A stretch of DNA of 64,000 nt from Methylosinus sp. Sm6 (GTDB lineage: Bacteria; Pseudomonadota; Alphaproteobacteria; Rhizobiales; Beijerinckiaceae), in assembly GCF_019802345.1 (NCBI RefSeq), contig NZ_JAINDZ010000016.1:51173-115172 (forward strand). The letters run 5' to 3'. Positions within the stretch are counted from its first letter, which is position 1; every line of letters begins with the position of its first letter. The notes under the pieces were generated by a model. The model had not been told where the DNA came from and did no database searches. It saw only the letters and a program-made list of their open reading frames with translations. Below, one piece after another: positions 35,459 to 45,057 of the stretch. A program made the translations under genes and the position numbers.

Positions 35459-36061
35459 ATGACACATGACGAGGACAAGGGTCGGGACTCGGCCTTCTCG
35501 AGGCCGCTGGCGGTGGCGGAGGTTCCCGAGGAAGGGCTCGAGGTGCATGTCGCCGCGCGCCCGGACGAATGCGCGGCGCTGGCGGCGGCGGACGGGATCG
35601 CGGCGCTGACGCGGCTCGAGGCCGACCTGAGCGTGCGGCGCGAGGGCGCCGGCGGCGTGCGGGTGCAGGGCGAGCTCCGCGCGGAGCTGCGCCAGACCTG
35701 CGTCGTCTCGCTCGAGGAATTCGACGCGACGCTGGTCGAGCCGGTCGACGTCGCCTTCGCGCCGGAGCCGGCGCCCCGCCCTGCCCCGACGCTCGACCGC
35801 CGCCCGCGCCGGCCGCCCGAGCCCGAGGAGCAGAGTCCGAGCAGCCATTTCGTCGACCTCGACGAGGACGAGCCCGACCCGCTGCTCGACGGGCGAATCG
35901 ATCTCGGCGCGATCGTCGCCGAATTTCTGGCGCTGGCGATCGACCCCTATCCGCGCCGGCCCGGAGCGAGTTTCGCCGCGCCGCCAGAGGGAGACGAAAC
36001 GACGCCCGCCCGGCCCTTCGCGGGCCTCGGCGAAGCTCTGCGCAAAGGCCGCGGCAATTGA
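35459..36061 (+). CDS. DUF177 (YceD-like) protein
   Basis: YceD-family protein (200 aa), usually found beside rpmF-plsX-fabH and linked to 23S rRNA accumulation in some bacteria. Visible are CVVSLEEFDATLVEPVDVAF, a Pro/Arg-rich linker, and the acidic DLDEDEPDPLLDGRIDLGAIVAEFLALAIDPYPRRPG, which is the family signature. ATG 35459 lies after GAGGAG. No rpmF follows; plsX comes 369 bases later. Confidence 0.88.
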   Translation: MTHDEDKGRDSAFSRPLAVAEVPEEGLEVHVAARPDECAALAAADGIAALTRLEADLSVRREGAGGVRVQGELRAELRQTCVVSLEEFDATLVEPVDVAFAPEPAPRPAPTLDRRPRRPPEPEEQSPSSHFVDLDEDEPDPLLDGRIDLGAIVAEFLALAIDPYPRRPGASFAAPPEGDETTPARPFAGLGEALRKGRGN

Positions 36062-36430
36062 GCAGGGCAAATCGGGTGAGCGGGAACTCGCGCAGGAAGG
36101 CGCTCGGGAGGGGATGACGCCTCCTCGCCTCCGCAGCCGAACCCCACCCCGCACCGCTTCGCGGTCCGACCCTCCCTTTCGGAGGCAGGGTGGATCGCCC
36201 GTAATGGCGTTCGCCCGATTGCCCGGGGCAATCGAGGAAATGCCCTTGCGCCGGCGCCGCGCAAGTGGCAAGTCGTTCCCGCCGACGCCGGACGACGGGA
36301 AGGCGCGCGCATTCGCCCGCCCGCGTCCCAGCGGCCGCTCGACGTTTCGCCGCGAGCGGAGCCGATGGCGTCGCCTCCGCCGGCCGGGCCGTTCGCTCGG
36401 ACCCCGCAACAACCCAGGAGTGGATGAGGA
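36062..36430. other. Non-coding stretch with REP-like palindromes between the DUF177 gene and plsX
   Basis: No convincing gene is seen. The part about 36144-36193 folds into nested inverted repeats (CCACCC...GGGTGG around ACCGCTTCGCGGT and CCTCCCTTTCGGAGG). Similar GC-rich palindromes occur at 49010 and 56092, so it is probably a dispersed intergenic element. The rest may carry the plsX promoter. Confidence 0.5.
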
Positions 36431-37474
36431 ATGGCGGAGCCCATTCGGATAGCGCTCGACGTCATGGGCGGCGATTTCGGTCCGACAGTCACTGTGCCGG
36501 GCGCAGCCCTCGCTCTGGAGCGCCGCCCCGATTGTCGTTTCCTGCTGTTCGGGAACGAGGCGGCGATCCGCGCCGAGCTCGCCGAGCATCCGCGCCTCGC
36601 CGCGGTCTCGACCGTTCGTCATTGCGACGTCGCCATCCGCATGGACGACAAGCCGAGCCAGGCGCTGCGCGCCGGACGCCGCGTGTCCTCCATGTGGCAG
36701 GCGATCGAGGCGGTGAAGAAGGGCGAGGCCGACGTCGCCGTCTCCGCCGGCAACACCGGCGCGCTGATGGCCATGGCCAAGATCTGCCTGCGCATGATGT
36801 CGAATATCGACCGGCCGGCGCTCGCCGCCCTGTGGCCGACGGCGCGCGGCCAATCCATCGTTCTCGATCTCGGCGCCTCCATGGGAGCCGACGCCAGGCA
36901 TCTGGTCGACCTCGCCATCATGGGCTCGGCGATGGCGCGCGTGCTGTTCGCGGTCGAGCGGCCGACCGTCGGCCTGCTCAATGTCGGCGTCGAGGAGATC
37001 AAGGGCGTCGACGAGGTGAAGAGCGCCTCGCGCGCGCTGAAGGAAGCCGAGGTCCCGCATCTCGACTATCGCGGCTTCGTCGAGGGCGACGAGATCGGCA
37101 AGGGCGTCGTCGACGTCATCGTCACCGAAGGCTTCTCCGGCAATATCGCGCTGAAGACCGCGGAGGGCACCGCGCAGCAGATCACCGACTATCTGCGTGA
37201 GGCGATCCGCCGCTCCTGGCTCGCCAAGCTCGGCTATCTGCTGGCGCGCAGCGCCTTCCGCGAGCTGCGCGCGAAGCTCGACGTGCGCAATGTGAACGGC
37301 GGCGTGTTCCTCGGCCTCGAGGGCGTCGTCATCAAGAGCCATGGCGGCGCCGACGCGCTGGCCTTCGCCCGCGCCGTCGAGATCGGCTATGAAATGGCTC
37401 ATCATGGCCTGCTGACCAAAATTCGCGACATGCTGGCCGTGAGCCGGCGCGACGACCAGGAAGCCGCTCAGTGA
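36431..37474 (+). CDS. plsX: PlsX, acyl-ACP:phosphate acyltransferase
   Basis: Peripheral membrane enzyme (347 aa) that makes acyl-phosphate for phospholipid synthesis. Motifs: [14 protein letters not shown] at the start, [28 protein letters not shown], and the C-terminal [12 protein letters not shown] and [16 protein letters not shown]. Full length. Its stop overlaps the GTG start of fabH. Confidence 0.97.
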   Translation: MAEPIRIALDVMGGDFGPTVTVPGAALALERRPDCRFLLFGNEAAIRAELAEHPRLAAVSTVRHCDVAIRMDDKPSQALRAGRRVSSMWQAIEAVKKGEADVAVSAGNTGALMAMAKICLRMMSNIDRPALAALWPTARGQSIVLDLGASMGADARHLVDLAIMGSAMARVLFAVERPTVGLLNVGVEEIKGVDEVKSASRALKEAEVPHLDYRGFVEGDEIGKGVVDVIVTEGFSGNIALKTAEGTAQQITDYLREAIRRSWLAKLGYLLARSAFRELRAKLDVRNVNGGVFLGLEGVVIKSHGGADALAFARAVEIGYEMAHHGLLTKIRDMLAVSRRDDQEAAQ

Positions 37475-38460
37475 CTTTTTTCTCGCCTCCCTCGCGCTCC
37501 GTCGTCGTCGGGGTCGGCAGCTATCTGCCGAGCCGCATCGTCACCAATGAAGAGCTCGCCACGATGGTGGACACGAGCGACGAATGGATCGCGCAGCGCA
37601 CCGGCATAAAGGAGCGCCACATTGCGGCGCCCGGCGAGACGACCTCCATGCTCGGCGAGCGCGCCGCGCGCGCCGCCCTCGCCGACGCCGGACTCGCTCC
37701 CGAAGATATCGACCTCGTCATCGTCGGCACCTCGACGCCAGATTACACCTTTCCTTCGACCGCCACGCAGATCCAGGGGGCGCTCGGCATTCATCACGGC
37801 GTCGCCTTCGATCTGCAGGCCGTCTGCTCGGGCTTCGTCTTCGCCCTCGCGACGGCGGACAAGTTTCTGCGCTCGGGCTCGCACAAGCGCGCGCTCGTCA
37901 TCGGGGCCGAGACCTTCTCGCGCATCATCGATTGGACCGACCGCACCACCTGCGTGCTGTTCGGCGACGGCGCCGGCGCGATCGTGCTGGAGGCGCGCGA
38001 GAGCCAGGGCTCGATGGACGAGCGCGGGGTGCTCACGACGCATCTGCGCTCGGACGGGCGTCATCGCGCCAAGCTCCATGTCGACGGCGGGCCTTCGGCG
38101 ACGCAGACGGTCGGCCATCTGCGCATGGAGGGCAAGGAAGTGTTCCGCTTCGCCGTCGGACAGGTGACCGACGTCGTCGTCGACGCTTTCGCCGCGACCG
38201 GCTACACGGCCAAAGATCTGCAATGGTTCGTGCCGCATCAGGCCAATCGCCGCATCATCGACATGTCGGCGGCCAAGCTCGGCATCGCTCCCGAGAAGAT
38301 CGTCGCCACCGTGCATCTGCACGGCAATACGTCGGCCGCCTCCATCCCGCTCGCGCTCTCGGTCGCGGCGGCGGACGGGCGCATCAAGCGCGGCGATCTG
38401 GTGATGCTGGAGGCGGTCGGCGGCGGGTTCACCTGGGGTTCGGCGCTGATCCGCTGGTAA
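37471..38460 (+). CDS. fabH: FabH, beta-ketoacyl-ACP synthase III
   Basis: Initiates fatty acid synthesis by condensing acetyl-CoA with malonyl-ACP (329 aa). The catalytic triad is present: Cys in [12 protein letters not shown], His in [11 protein letters not shown], Asn in [10 protein letters not shown]. The opening [17 protein letters not shown] and [15 protein letters not shown] are typical. The GTG start at 37471 overlaps the plsX stop (GTGA), so translation is coupled. Confidence 0.97.
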   Translation: MTFFSPPSRSVVVGVGSYLPSRIVTNEELATMVDTSDEWIAQRTGIKERHIAAPGETTSMLGERAARAALADAGLAPEDIDLVIVGTSTPDYTFPSTATQIQGALGIHHGVAFDLQAVCSGFVFALATADKFLRSGSHKRALVIGAETFSRIIDWTDRTTCVLFGDGAGAIVLEARESQGSMDERGVLTTHLRSDGRHRAKLHVDGGPSATQTVGHLRMEGKEVFRFAVGQVTDVVVDAFAATGYTAKDLQWFVPHQANRRIIDMSAAKLGIAPEKIVATVHLHGNTSAASIPLALSVAAADGRIKRGDLVMLEAVGGGFTWGSALIRW

Positions 38461-38730
38461 TCCCGCGCGAGATTTAGAGCATGGGGCGGCGTCCTCCGGC
38501 TCGCGCCGCGAATGCGCGCCGAGGCAGGCGGAGGCGCGCCGCCGCAACCGGCGCTTGATTTCCGCTGTTCTTTCTGAAAAATGAGCGAATTGAGTTTATC
38601 GCCCCTCGCCCACGCGACGTCTTGCCCGCCGATTGCGGTCGAAGCGACGAACCATTCTCGCGCGACGGCTGTCGCGAAGGGTCATCGCCCGCTTGCTCAA
38701 TACGTTTTCTCTGCATCGATAAGGCCGAAC

Positions 38731-39126
38731 ATGTCGCACAAGCTTTCCGAGAAAGGAGCCCAGCCGGTCGACGCGCCGTCCGATGACGCGCCGATCGACA
38801 TGCGCTCCGCGGGCGCGTCGCATACCGTCACGCGCGCCGATCTCGCCGACGCCGTTCATCGCCGCGTCGGATTGTCCCGCGCGGAATCCGCCGAATTCGT
38901 CGAAATGGTGCTGTCGGAGGTCTTCCAGGCGATCGTCTCGGGCGACGATGTGAAGCTGTCCTCTTTCGGCGCTTTTCACATCCGCTGGAAGAATGAGCGC
39001 GTCGGGCGCAATCCCAAGACGGGCGCCTCGGCCCCGATCTCGGCGCGGCGCGTCGTGATGTTCAAGGCGTCCAACGTGCTTCGCGCGCGCATCAACGGCC
39101 ATCGCCCGATCGGCAAGAAGAGCTGA
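38731..39126 (+). CDS. ihfA: Integration host factor alpha subunit
   Basis: DNA-bending protein (131 aa) of the HU/IHF family. Core: [39 protein letters not shown], and the arm with [25 protein letters not shown]. The place after plsX-fabH identifies the alpha subunit, as in other alphaproteobacteria. ATG 38731 gives an N-terminal extension of about 30 residues beyond the roughly 100-aa norm; ATG 38800 is an alternative and the frame is also open to 38581. No MerR gene follows here, although one often does. Confidence 0.92.
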   Translation: MSHKLSEKGAQPVDAPSDDAPIDMRSAGASHTVTRADLADAVHRRVGLSRAESAEFVEMVLSEVFQAIVSGDDVKLSSFGAFHIRWKNERVGRNPKTGASAPISARRVVMFKASNVLRARINGHRPIGKKS

Positions 39127-39178
39127 TTTCGCCTTTCGAGCTTGCCGCGCCGTCACGCTGCGACGTAGAAGCGCGCCC

Positions 39179-40399
39179 ATGAGCGAACCGGAGGCCGACG
39201 CCGTCACGACGATCCGCAGCGCCGCGCGCATGCCCGGCGCGGTCTGGGCGCTCGGCGTCACCTCTTTGTTCATGGATTGCTCCTCGGAGATGATCCACGC
39301 GCTGCTGCCCGTCTATCTGACCGGAACGCTCGGCCTCGCCATGGCCGATATCGGCTGGATCGAGGGCGCGGCCGAAGCGACCGCTCTCGCGGTCAAGGTC
39401 GTATCCGGCCGCCTGTCGGACCGGATCGGCAGGCGCAAGGAGCTGGCGCTGTTCGGCTATGGGCTGGCGGCGGCGACGAAGCCGATTTTCCCGCTCGCCT
39501 CCGGCGCTGTCGAAGTCGTCGCCGCGCGCGTGGTCGATCGCGTGGGCAAGGGCGTGCGCGGCGCGCCGCGCGACGCGCTGATCGCCGATGTGACGGCGCC
39601 GGAACTGCGCGGCGCCGCCTATGGGTTGCGCCAGGCGCTCGATACGGTCGGCGCCGTCATCGGCCCGCTCGTCGCCATCGCCCTGATGCTGGCGACGCAT
39701 GACGACGCGCGTCTCGTGTTCTGGGCCGCCTGCATCCCCGCGCTCGCCTGCGTGCTCGTGCTGGCGCTGTTCGTGCGCGAGCCAGACGAGACGCGCCCGC
39801 CGCCGGCCGCGCGCGGTCCCCTCCTCGCCGGCTTTCGCGAATTGCCGCGCGCCTTTCTCCTGCTCACGGCCTTCGGCGCGCTTTTGGCGACGGCGCGGGT
39901 CGGCGAGGCCTTTCTCGTGCTGCGCGCGAGCGGCGCCGGCCTCGCAATGGCTTTTGCTCCGCTGACGCTCGTCGCAATGTCCTTCGTCGCGGCGCTCGCC
40001 GCCTATCCCGCCGGCAAGATCGTCGACTGCTGGAGCGAGCGCCGCCTGCTTCTCGCGGCGAGCCTCACTCTGGCGGTTTCGGAAGCCGTGCTCGCCTGTT
40101 CCGGCGGGCTCGGCGTGGTCTTCGCCGGCATCGCGCTCTGGGGCCTGCACATCGCGCTCGCCCAGGTGGCCTTTTCGGCGCTGGTCGCGCGGACGGCGCC
40201 CGCGCATCTGCGGGCGACCGGCTTCGGCGTCTTCGGTCTCGCCAACGCCGTCGCCGTTATCGCCGGCAACGCCGCCTTCGGCGCTCTGGCCGAGCGCGGC
40301 GGCGAGAGCTTCGCCTATGGCGTCGCCGCCATTGCGGCGCTGGCGCCGCTGGCGCTGCTGCCCGCAATGTATTCGCGCCGGTCCGCCGCCCATGGCTAA
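39179..40399 (+). CDS. MFS transporter
   Basis: Major facilitator superfamily protein (406 aa) with about 11-12 membrane helices. It has LFMDCSSEMIHALLPVYL in helix 1, the A-motif loop GRLSDRIGRRKELALFGYG between helices 2 and 3, and RVVDRVGKGVRGAPRDALIAD. The last motif (DRxGKGxRxxPRDALI) is shared by a subfamily of uncharacterised efflux carriers. The substrate is unknown. It overlaps radA by 8 bases. Confidence 0.85.
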   Translation: MSEPEADAVTTIRSAARMPGAVWALGVTSLFMDCSSEMIHALLPVYLTGTLGLAMADIGWIEGAAEATALAVKVVSGRLSDRIGRRKELALFGYGLAAATKPIFPLASGAVEVVAARVVDRVGKGVRGAPRDALIADVTAPELRGAAYGLRQALDTVGAVIGPLVAIALMLATHDDARLVFWAACIPALACVLVLALFVREPDETRPPPAARGPLLAGFRELPRAFLLLTAFGALLATARVGEAFLVLRASGAGLAMAFAPLTLVAMSFVAALAAYPAGKIVDCWSERRLLLAASLTLAVSEAVLACSGGLGVVFAGIALWGLHIALAQVAFSALVARTAPAHLRATGFGVFGLANAVAVIAGNAAFGALAERGGESFAYGVAAIAALAPLALLPAMYSRRSAAHG

Positions 40400-41834
40400 G
40401 CCCCGCGCCAATTTCGTCTGCCAGAGCTGCGGCGCCGTCTCCAGCCGCTGGCAAGGCCGCTGCGAAGCCTGCGGGGGATGGAACACCATCGTCGAGGAGA
40501 CCGGCGCAGCGGCCGGCTTCGGCTCGCCGGCGGCGCGCGGAGGACGCGGAAAACCCTTCGCGCTCGAATCGCTCGCCGGCGACGCGCGGCCCGCCCCGCG
40601 CATCGCCACCGGCATAGAAGAGTTCGACCGCGTCACCGGCGGCGGCTTCGTGCCGGGCTCGGTGGCGCTGCTCGGAGGCGAGCCCGGCATCGGCAAGTCG
40701 ACGCTGCTGATCCAGGCCTGCGCGGCGCTCGCCAATCGCGGCGAGCGGGTGATCTATATTTCCGGAGAAGAGGCCGCCGCCCAGGTGCGGCTGCGCGCCG
40801 AGCGCCTCGGCCTCGCCGAGGCGCCGGTCGAGCTCGCGGGAGCGACGCAGGTCGAGGATATTCTCGCCACCTGCGCCACCGGCCGCAGGCCGGCGCTGAT
40901 CGTCATCGATTCGATCCAGACCATGCACACCGAGGCGGTCGACTCCGCCCCCGGCACGGTGACGCAGGTGCGCGCCAGCGCCCAGGCGCTGCTGCGCCAC
41001 GCCAAGCTCGGCGGCTCGACGGTGATCCTCGTCGGCCATGTGACCAAGGACGGCCAGGTCGCCGGCCCGCGCGTCGTCGAGCACATGGTCGACGCCGTGC
41101 TCTCCTTCGAAGGCGACAGCGCGCATCATTTCCGCATGTTGCGCGCCTCCAAGAACCGCTTCGGCGCCACCGGCGAGATCGGCGTGTTCGAAATGACCGG
41201 CTCCGGACTCGCCGAGGTGCCGAACCCCTCGGCCCTGTTCCTCGCCGGCCGCGACGCGACCGCGCCCGGCGCCGCCGTGCTCGCCGGCATGGAAGGCCAG
41301 CGCCCCATGCTGGTGGAGATCCAGGCGCTGGTCGCGCCGACCTCGCTCGGCACCCCGCGCCGCGCCGTCGTCGGCTTCGACTCCAATCGCCTCTCGATGA
41401 TCCTCGCCGTGCTGGAAGCGCATGGCGGGCTGAAGCTCGGCATGCATGACGTCTATCTCAATGTCGCCGGGGGCCTGCGCGCCGACGAGCCGGCCGCCGA
41501 TCTCGCCGCCGCCGCCGCCCTCGTCTCCTCGCTGACCGGCGCCGCCCTGCCGGCGGAGCGCGTCTATTTCGGCGAGATCGCTCTCTCCGGCGCCGTGCGG
41601 CCAGTCATCCACGCCGGCGCGCGGCTCAAGGAGGCCGGCAAGCTCGGCTTTCGCCGCGCTGTCCTGCCGCAGGCGCAGCAGACCACCGACGAGGACAAGG
41701 GCGCGGGCGTGGCGCTCACCTGCTGCGGCCATGTCGCGGCGCTCGTCGCCGAAATTGCGCAGAGCTCGGCCGAGGCTCCCGCCGGCCGCGACGGGCCGCG
41801 ACGCGCGCCCCCGCGAGGAGCCGCCGCCGACTGA
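40392..41834 (+). CDS. radA: RadA/Sms, DNA repair ATPase
   Basis: RadA (480 aa) helps process recombination intermediates. It has a C4 zinc finger at the N-terminus (FVCQSCG...RCEACGGW), Walker A GGEPGIGKST, the RadA-specific KNRFG motif (RASKNRFGATGEIGVFEM), and a C-terminal Lon-protease-like domain (DVYLNVAGGLRADEPAADL, FGEIALSGAVRPV). ATG 40392 is chosen because it starts directly before the zinc finger and overlaps the upstream MFS gene. Confidence 0.97.
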   Translation: MAKPRANFVCQSCGAVSSRWQGRCEACGGWNTIVEETGAAAGFGSPAARGGRGKPFALESLAGDARPAPRIATGIEEFDRVTGGGFVPGSVALLGGEPGIGKSTLLIQACAALANRGERVIYISGEEAAAQVRLRAERLGLAEAPVELAGATQVEDILATCATGRRPALIVIDSIQTMHTEAVDSAPGTVTQVRASAQALLRHAKLGGSTVILVGHVTKDGQVAGPRVVEHMVDAVLSFEGDSAHHFRMLRASKNRFGATGEIGVFEMTGSGLAEVPNPSALFLAGRDATAPGAAVLAGMEGQRPMLVEIQALVAPTSLGTPRRAVVGFDSNRLSMILAVLEAHGGLKLGMHDVYLNVAGGLRADEPAADLAAAAALVSSLTGAALPAERVYFGEIALSGAVRPVIHAGARLKEAGKLGFRRAVLPQAQQTTDEDKGAGVALTCCGHVAALVAEIAQSSAEAPAGRDGPRRAPPRGAAAD

Positions 41835-42019
41835 TCGCGCATCGGCGCGTCAGCCCTGGGCAATATCCAGCATGCATAATTCACGGCCGCACCGATCGAT
41901 TTCGCAGTCTGGTTTACGTGTTTGTACTTGCGCGCTCGAAGCAACCTCCCCGATTCGCGCGCGCGAATACATAAAAATTCGGTGAGGGCGTCGAAGCCGA
42001 TGGTTGCAGAAAATTAACC

Positions 42020-42469
42020 ATGGGCAATAATCATCGTCAGTCGACGAATCACGCGTTTGCCCGCGCCATGAGGCAGAAGATGCAATCTCGGGAATTTGCG
42101 GAGACGAGCAGAGAGATCGCGCGCTGGAGTGAACCTTTGGTGGCGGATCGTATATTCGGCGTCTATGAAGCTTGGTTTCGTGGACGTAGACAGATGTGGG
42201 ACGCTCTCGGGCGCCAGCATTGCAGAATGTGGCGCAGCCTGCTCGAGGGCGAGACTGTTCTGGCGCGCGACGCGCGCAGCGATCTCGTGAAGCTGGCGCG
42301 CCGCGCCAATGTCGACGAGCGTTCGCTGGAAGCCATAGACGAATCGGTGATGGACGAGCTGTTCCGCGTCATCCTGCGCCGTTGGCAGGGCCGCGACGAA
42401 GCCCGCCTCAACGGCATGGCGCTGATGATCGCGGCGTCGACGCTCGGCGAGATCCGTCGAGCGGCCTGA
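42020..42469 (+). CDS. Hypothetical helical protein
   Basis: Cytoplasmic protein of 149 aa, unrecognised. It is mainly helical, with many Trp and Arg residues in the first half (VYEAWFRGRRQMWDALGRQH, MWRSLLEGE). No signal peptide or membrane segment. It stands alone between radA (185-base gap) and cvpA, with an A/T-richer stretch upstream (41930-42018) that may hold its promoter. Confidence 0.6.
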   Translation: MGNNHRQSTNHAFARAMRQKMQSREFAETSREIARWSEPLVADRIFGVYEAWFRGRRQMWDALGRQHCRMWRSLLEGETVLARDARSDLVKLARRANVDERSLEAIDESVMDELFRVILRRWQGRDEARLNGMALMIAASTLGEIRRAA

Positions 42470-42665
42470 CGACGCCCTCCCCCACTGACGGCCGAGCCTT
42501 CTCGCTATCGCCGCATTCTCGGCGTTTGTCGCGCCCGCTTCCGTCTGGGCGTGACGAACTATGGCCGCTCCCTTATACTCGGCGGTGAGAATCTGACGGC
42601 GACGCCGCGCGCCGGCGCGCACGCTTTACGGGTTGCATGAACGACCAAAACGAGAGGCTTTCGAA

Positions 42666-43355
42666 ATGCCGTCTTATCTCGATCTGACCGTCACCATCAT
42701 CGTGCTGGCGTCGGGCCTGCTCGCGCTGCTGCGCGGCTTCACGCGCGAGGTGCTCGCCGTCCTCTCCTGGGTGGCGGCGGCGGCGGCGGCATATTATTTG
42801 TATCCGTTCGTCGTGCCTTACGTCCAACCCTATGTCGCGAAGGAAAACCTCCAGGGCTACGCCGCCGGGGCGATCGTCTTCTTCGCGACGCTGATCGTCG
42901 TGTCGCTGGTGACGGTCAAGCTCTCGGATCTCATCCTCGATTCGAAGATCGGCGCGCTCGACCGCACGCTCGGCTTCCTGTTCGGCGCGGCGCGCGGACT
43001 GCTGCTCGCAGTGGTCGCCTTCCTGTTCTATGATTGGCTGGTTCCGGAGGCGAGCCAGCCCGACTGGGTCAAGACCGCCCGCACCAAGCCGGTGCTGCAG
43101 GCCTCGGGCGATCGTTTGCGCGAATTCCTGCCCGACGATATCGATGGGCTGGTCGCCAAGCTGAAGACCAAGAAGGGCGGCGCCGGCGAGGAGCCTCCGG
43201 CCGAGCCGGAGACCGATTCCGCGAGGCCTTCGGACGCCGGCGAGGCCGCCGCCGACAAGCGGACGGAGCTGACAAATCCGCCCGGCGGGGCCACATATGG
43301 CGCGAACGAGCAACAGAAGCTGGACGCCCTGGCGGCAGGGCGGAAATTGCGCTGA
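42666..43355 (+). CDS. cvpA: CvpA family membrane protein
   Basis: Inner-membrane protein (229 aa) of the CvpA (colicin V production) family, commonly placed before purF. Four hydrophobic helices occur in the first 140 residues (YLDLTVTIIVLASGLLALLRGFTREVL is the family opening, in two parts), followed by a Pro/Glu-rich, probably disordered C-terminus. ATG 42666 was chosen for its GAGAGG site and direct lead into helix 1; an ATG at 42633 is in frame. It ends 19 bases before purF. Confidence 0.92.
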   Translation: MPSYLDLTVTIIVLASGLLALLRGFTREVLAVLSWVAAAAAAYYLYPFVVPYVQPYVAKENLQGYAAGAIVFFATLIVVSLVTVKLSDLILDSKIGALDRTLGFLFGAARGLLLAVVAFLFYDWLVPEASQPDWVKTARTKPVLQASGDRLREFLPDDIDGLVAKLKTKKGGAGEEPPAEPETDSARPSDAGEAAADKRTELTNPPGGATYGANEQQKLDALAAGRKLR

Positions 43356-43374
43356 CCGCGCTGGAGCAGGAACG

Positions 43375-44847
43375 ATGAGCAATGCGCGCATGACTGATCA
43401 CGACTATGATCCGGACGGCGATCGTCTGCGCGAATATTGCGGCGTCTTCGGCATTTTCGAACATCCCGACGCGACCATTCTCACCGCGCTCGGGCTGCAC
43501 GCGCTGCAGCACCGCGGACAGGAGGCGGCGGGCATCGTCGCCTTCGACGGCAAGCGCTTCAATTCCGAGCGCCGGCTCGGCCTCGTCGGCGATCATTTCT
43601 CCAAAGAGAGCACGATCAAGCGCCTGCCCGGCAATTCGGCGATCGGACATGTCCGTTATGCGACGACCGGCGAGACCATTCTGCGCAATGTGCAGCCCCT
43701 GTTCGCCGAGCTCAACACCGGCGGCTTCGCGATCGGCCACAATGGCAATCTCACCAATGCGCACACGCTGCGCCGCGAGCTGATCGAGGAAGGCGCGATC
43801 TTCCAGTCGACCTCCGACACGGAGGTCATTCTCCATCTCGTCGCGCGCAGCCGCAAGACGCGGCTCGTCGAGCGCTTCATCGAGGCGCTGCGCTCGATCG
43901 AGGGCGCCTATTCGCTGGTCGTGCTCTCCAACAAGAAGCTGATCGGCGCGCGCGACCCGCTCGGCATCCGCCCGCTCGTCATCGGCGAGCTGGACGGCAA
44001 ATATATTCTGGCCTCGGAGACCTGCGCGCTCGACATCATCGGCGCGCGCTTCGTGCGCGACGTGGCCAATGGCGAGGTGGTGGTCATCTCCGAGGACGGG
44101 CTCGAGAGCCTGCGGCCGTTTCCGGCGCAGCCGATGCGGCCCTGCATCTTCGAATATATCTATTTCGCGCGGCCCGATTCGATCGTCCACGGACGTCCGG
44201 TCTATGACGTGCGCAAGGCGATGGGCGTGGAGCTCGCGCGCGAGCAGAAGATGGCCGCCGATGTGGTGGTTCCGGTGCCGGACTCCGGCGTTCCCGCCGC
44301 GCTCGGCTATGCGCGCGAATCCGGCATTCCCTTCGAGCTCGGCATCATCCGCAATCATTATATCGGCCGCACCTTCATCCAGCCGACGCAATCGGTGCGC
44401 GAGATCGGCGTGCGCTTGAAGCACAGCGCCAATCGCTCGGTGGTCGCCGGCAAGCGGGTGATCCTGATCGACGATTCGATCGTGCGCGGCACCACCTCGG
44501 TGAAGATCGTGCAGATGATGCGGGACGCCGGCGCGAGCGAGGTGCATTTCCTCATCTCCTCGCCGCCGATCACCCATCCCGACTATTACGGCATCGACAC
44601 GCCGCAACGCGACAAGCTGCTGGCCGCGACGCACAGCCTCGAGGAGATGCGGGACTATATCGGCTCGGACAGCCTCGCCTTCCTCTCCATCGACGGCATC
44701 TACCGCGCGATGGGAGAGAAGCGCCGCGATCCGGCGCGCCCGCAATTCACCGACCATTGCTTCACCGGCGAATATCCGACGACGCTGACCGATGTGACGG
44801 AAGAGCGCGTGAAGGCGCAGCTGTCGCTGCTGGCCGAGGCGAGCTGA
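43375..44847 (+). CDS. purF: Amidophosphoribosyltransferase
   Basis: First committed enzyme of purine synthesis (490 aa): transfers the glutamine amide to PRPP. After a short leader, REYCGVFGIF carries the Ntn-type nucleophile Cys, which is normally exposed by removal of a propeptide. The glutaminase domain shows GHVRYATTG and GHNGNLTN; the phosphoribosyltransferase domain shows VVPVPDSGVPAALGYA and the PRPP loop VILIDDSIVRGTTS. ATG 43375 has AGCAGGA upstream. Forms a unit with cvpA. Confidence 0.97.
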   Translation: MSNARMTDHDYDPDGDRLREYCGVFGIFEHPDATILTALGLHALQHRGQEAAGIVAFDGKRFNSERRLGLVGDHFSKESTIKRLPGNSAIGHVRYATTGETILRNVQPLFAELNTGGFAIGHNGNLTNAHTLRRELIEEGAIFQSTSDTEVILHLVARSRKTRLVERFIEALRSIEGAYSLVVLSNKKLIGARDPLGIRPLVIGELDGKYILASETCALDIIGARFVRDVANGEVVVISEDGLESLRPFPAQPMRPCIFEYIYFARPDSIVHGRPVYDVRKAMGVELAREQKMAADVVVPVPDSGVPAALGYARESGIPFELGIIRNHYIGRTFIQPTQSVREIGVRLKHSANRSVVAGKRVILIDDSIVRGTTSVKIVQMMRDAGASEVHFLISSPPITHPDYYGIDTPQRDKLLAATHSLEEMRDYIGSDSLAFLSIDGIYRAMGEKRRDPARPQFTDHCFTGEYPTTLTDVTEERVKAQLSLLAEAS

Positions 44848-45057
44848 GGGAGGGCGGCTCGGAACGCGGGCGGTGGTCAGTTTGAATTTCGTCTTTTGAC
44901 CCTTCGCTGTCATTGACAATTGTCCAGGGAGGCCTTGCTGATCGATATGGAAAGTGGAAAAGCGCGCCCCGTCGTGAACCGAGCGCTCGTCCATCAGCCG
45001 GGCAGCAGTTCAGCGCCGTGCCGCGCAGTGGCTGATTAAAGGCGCGACGGCGTGGGA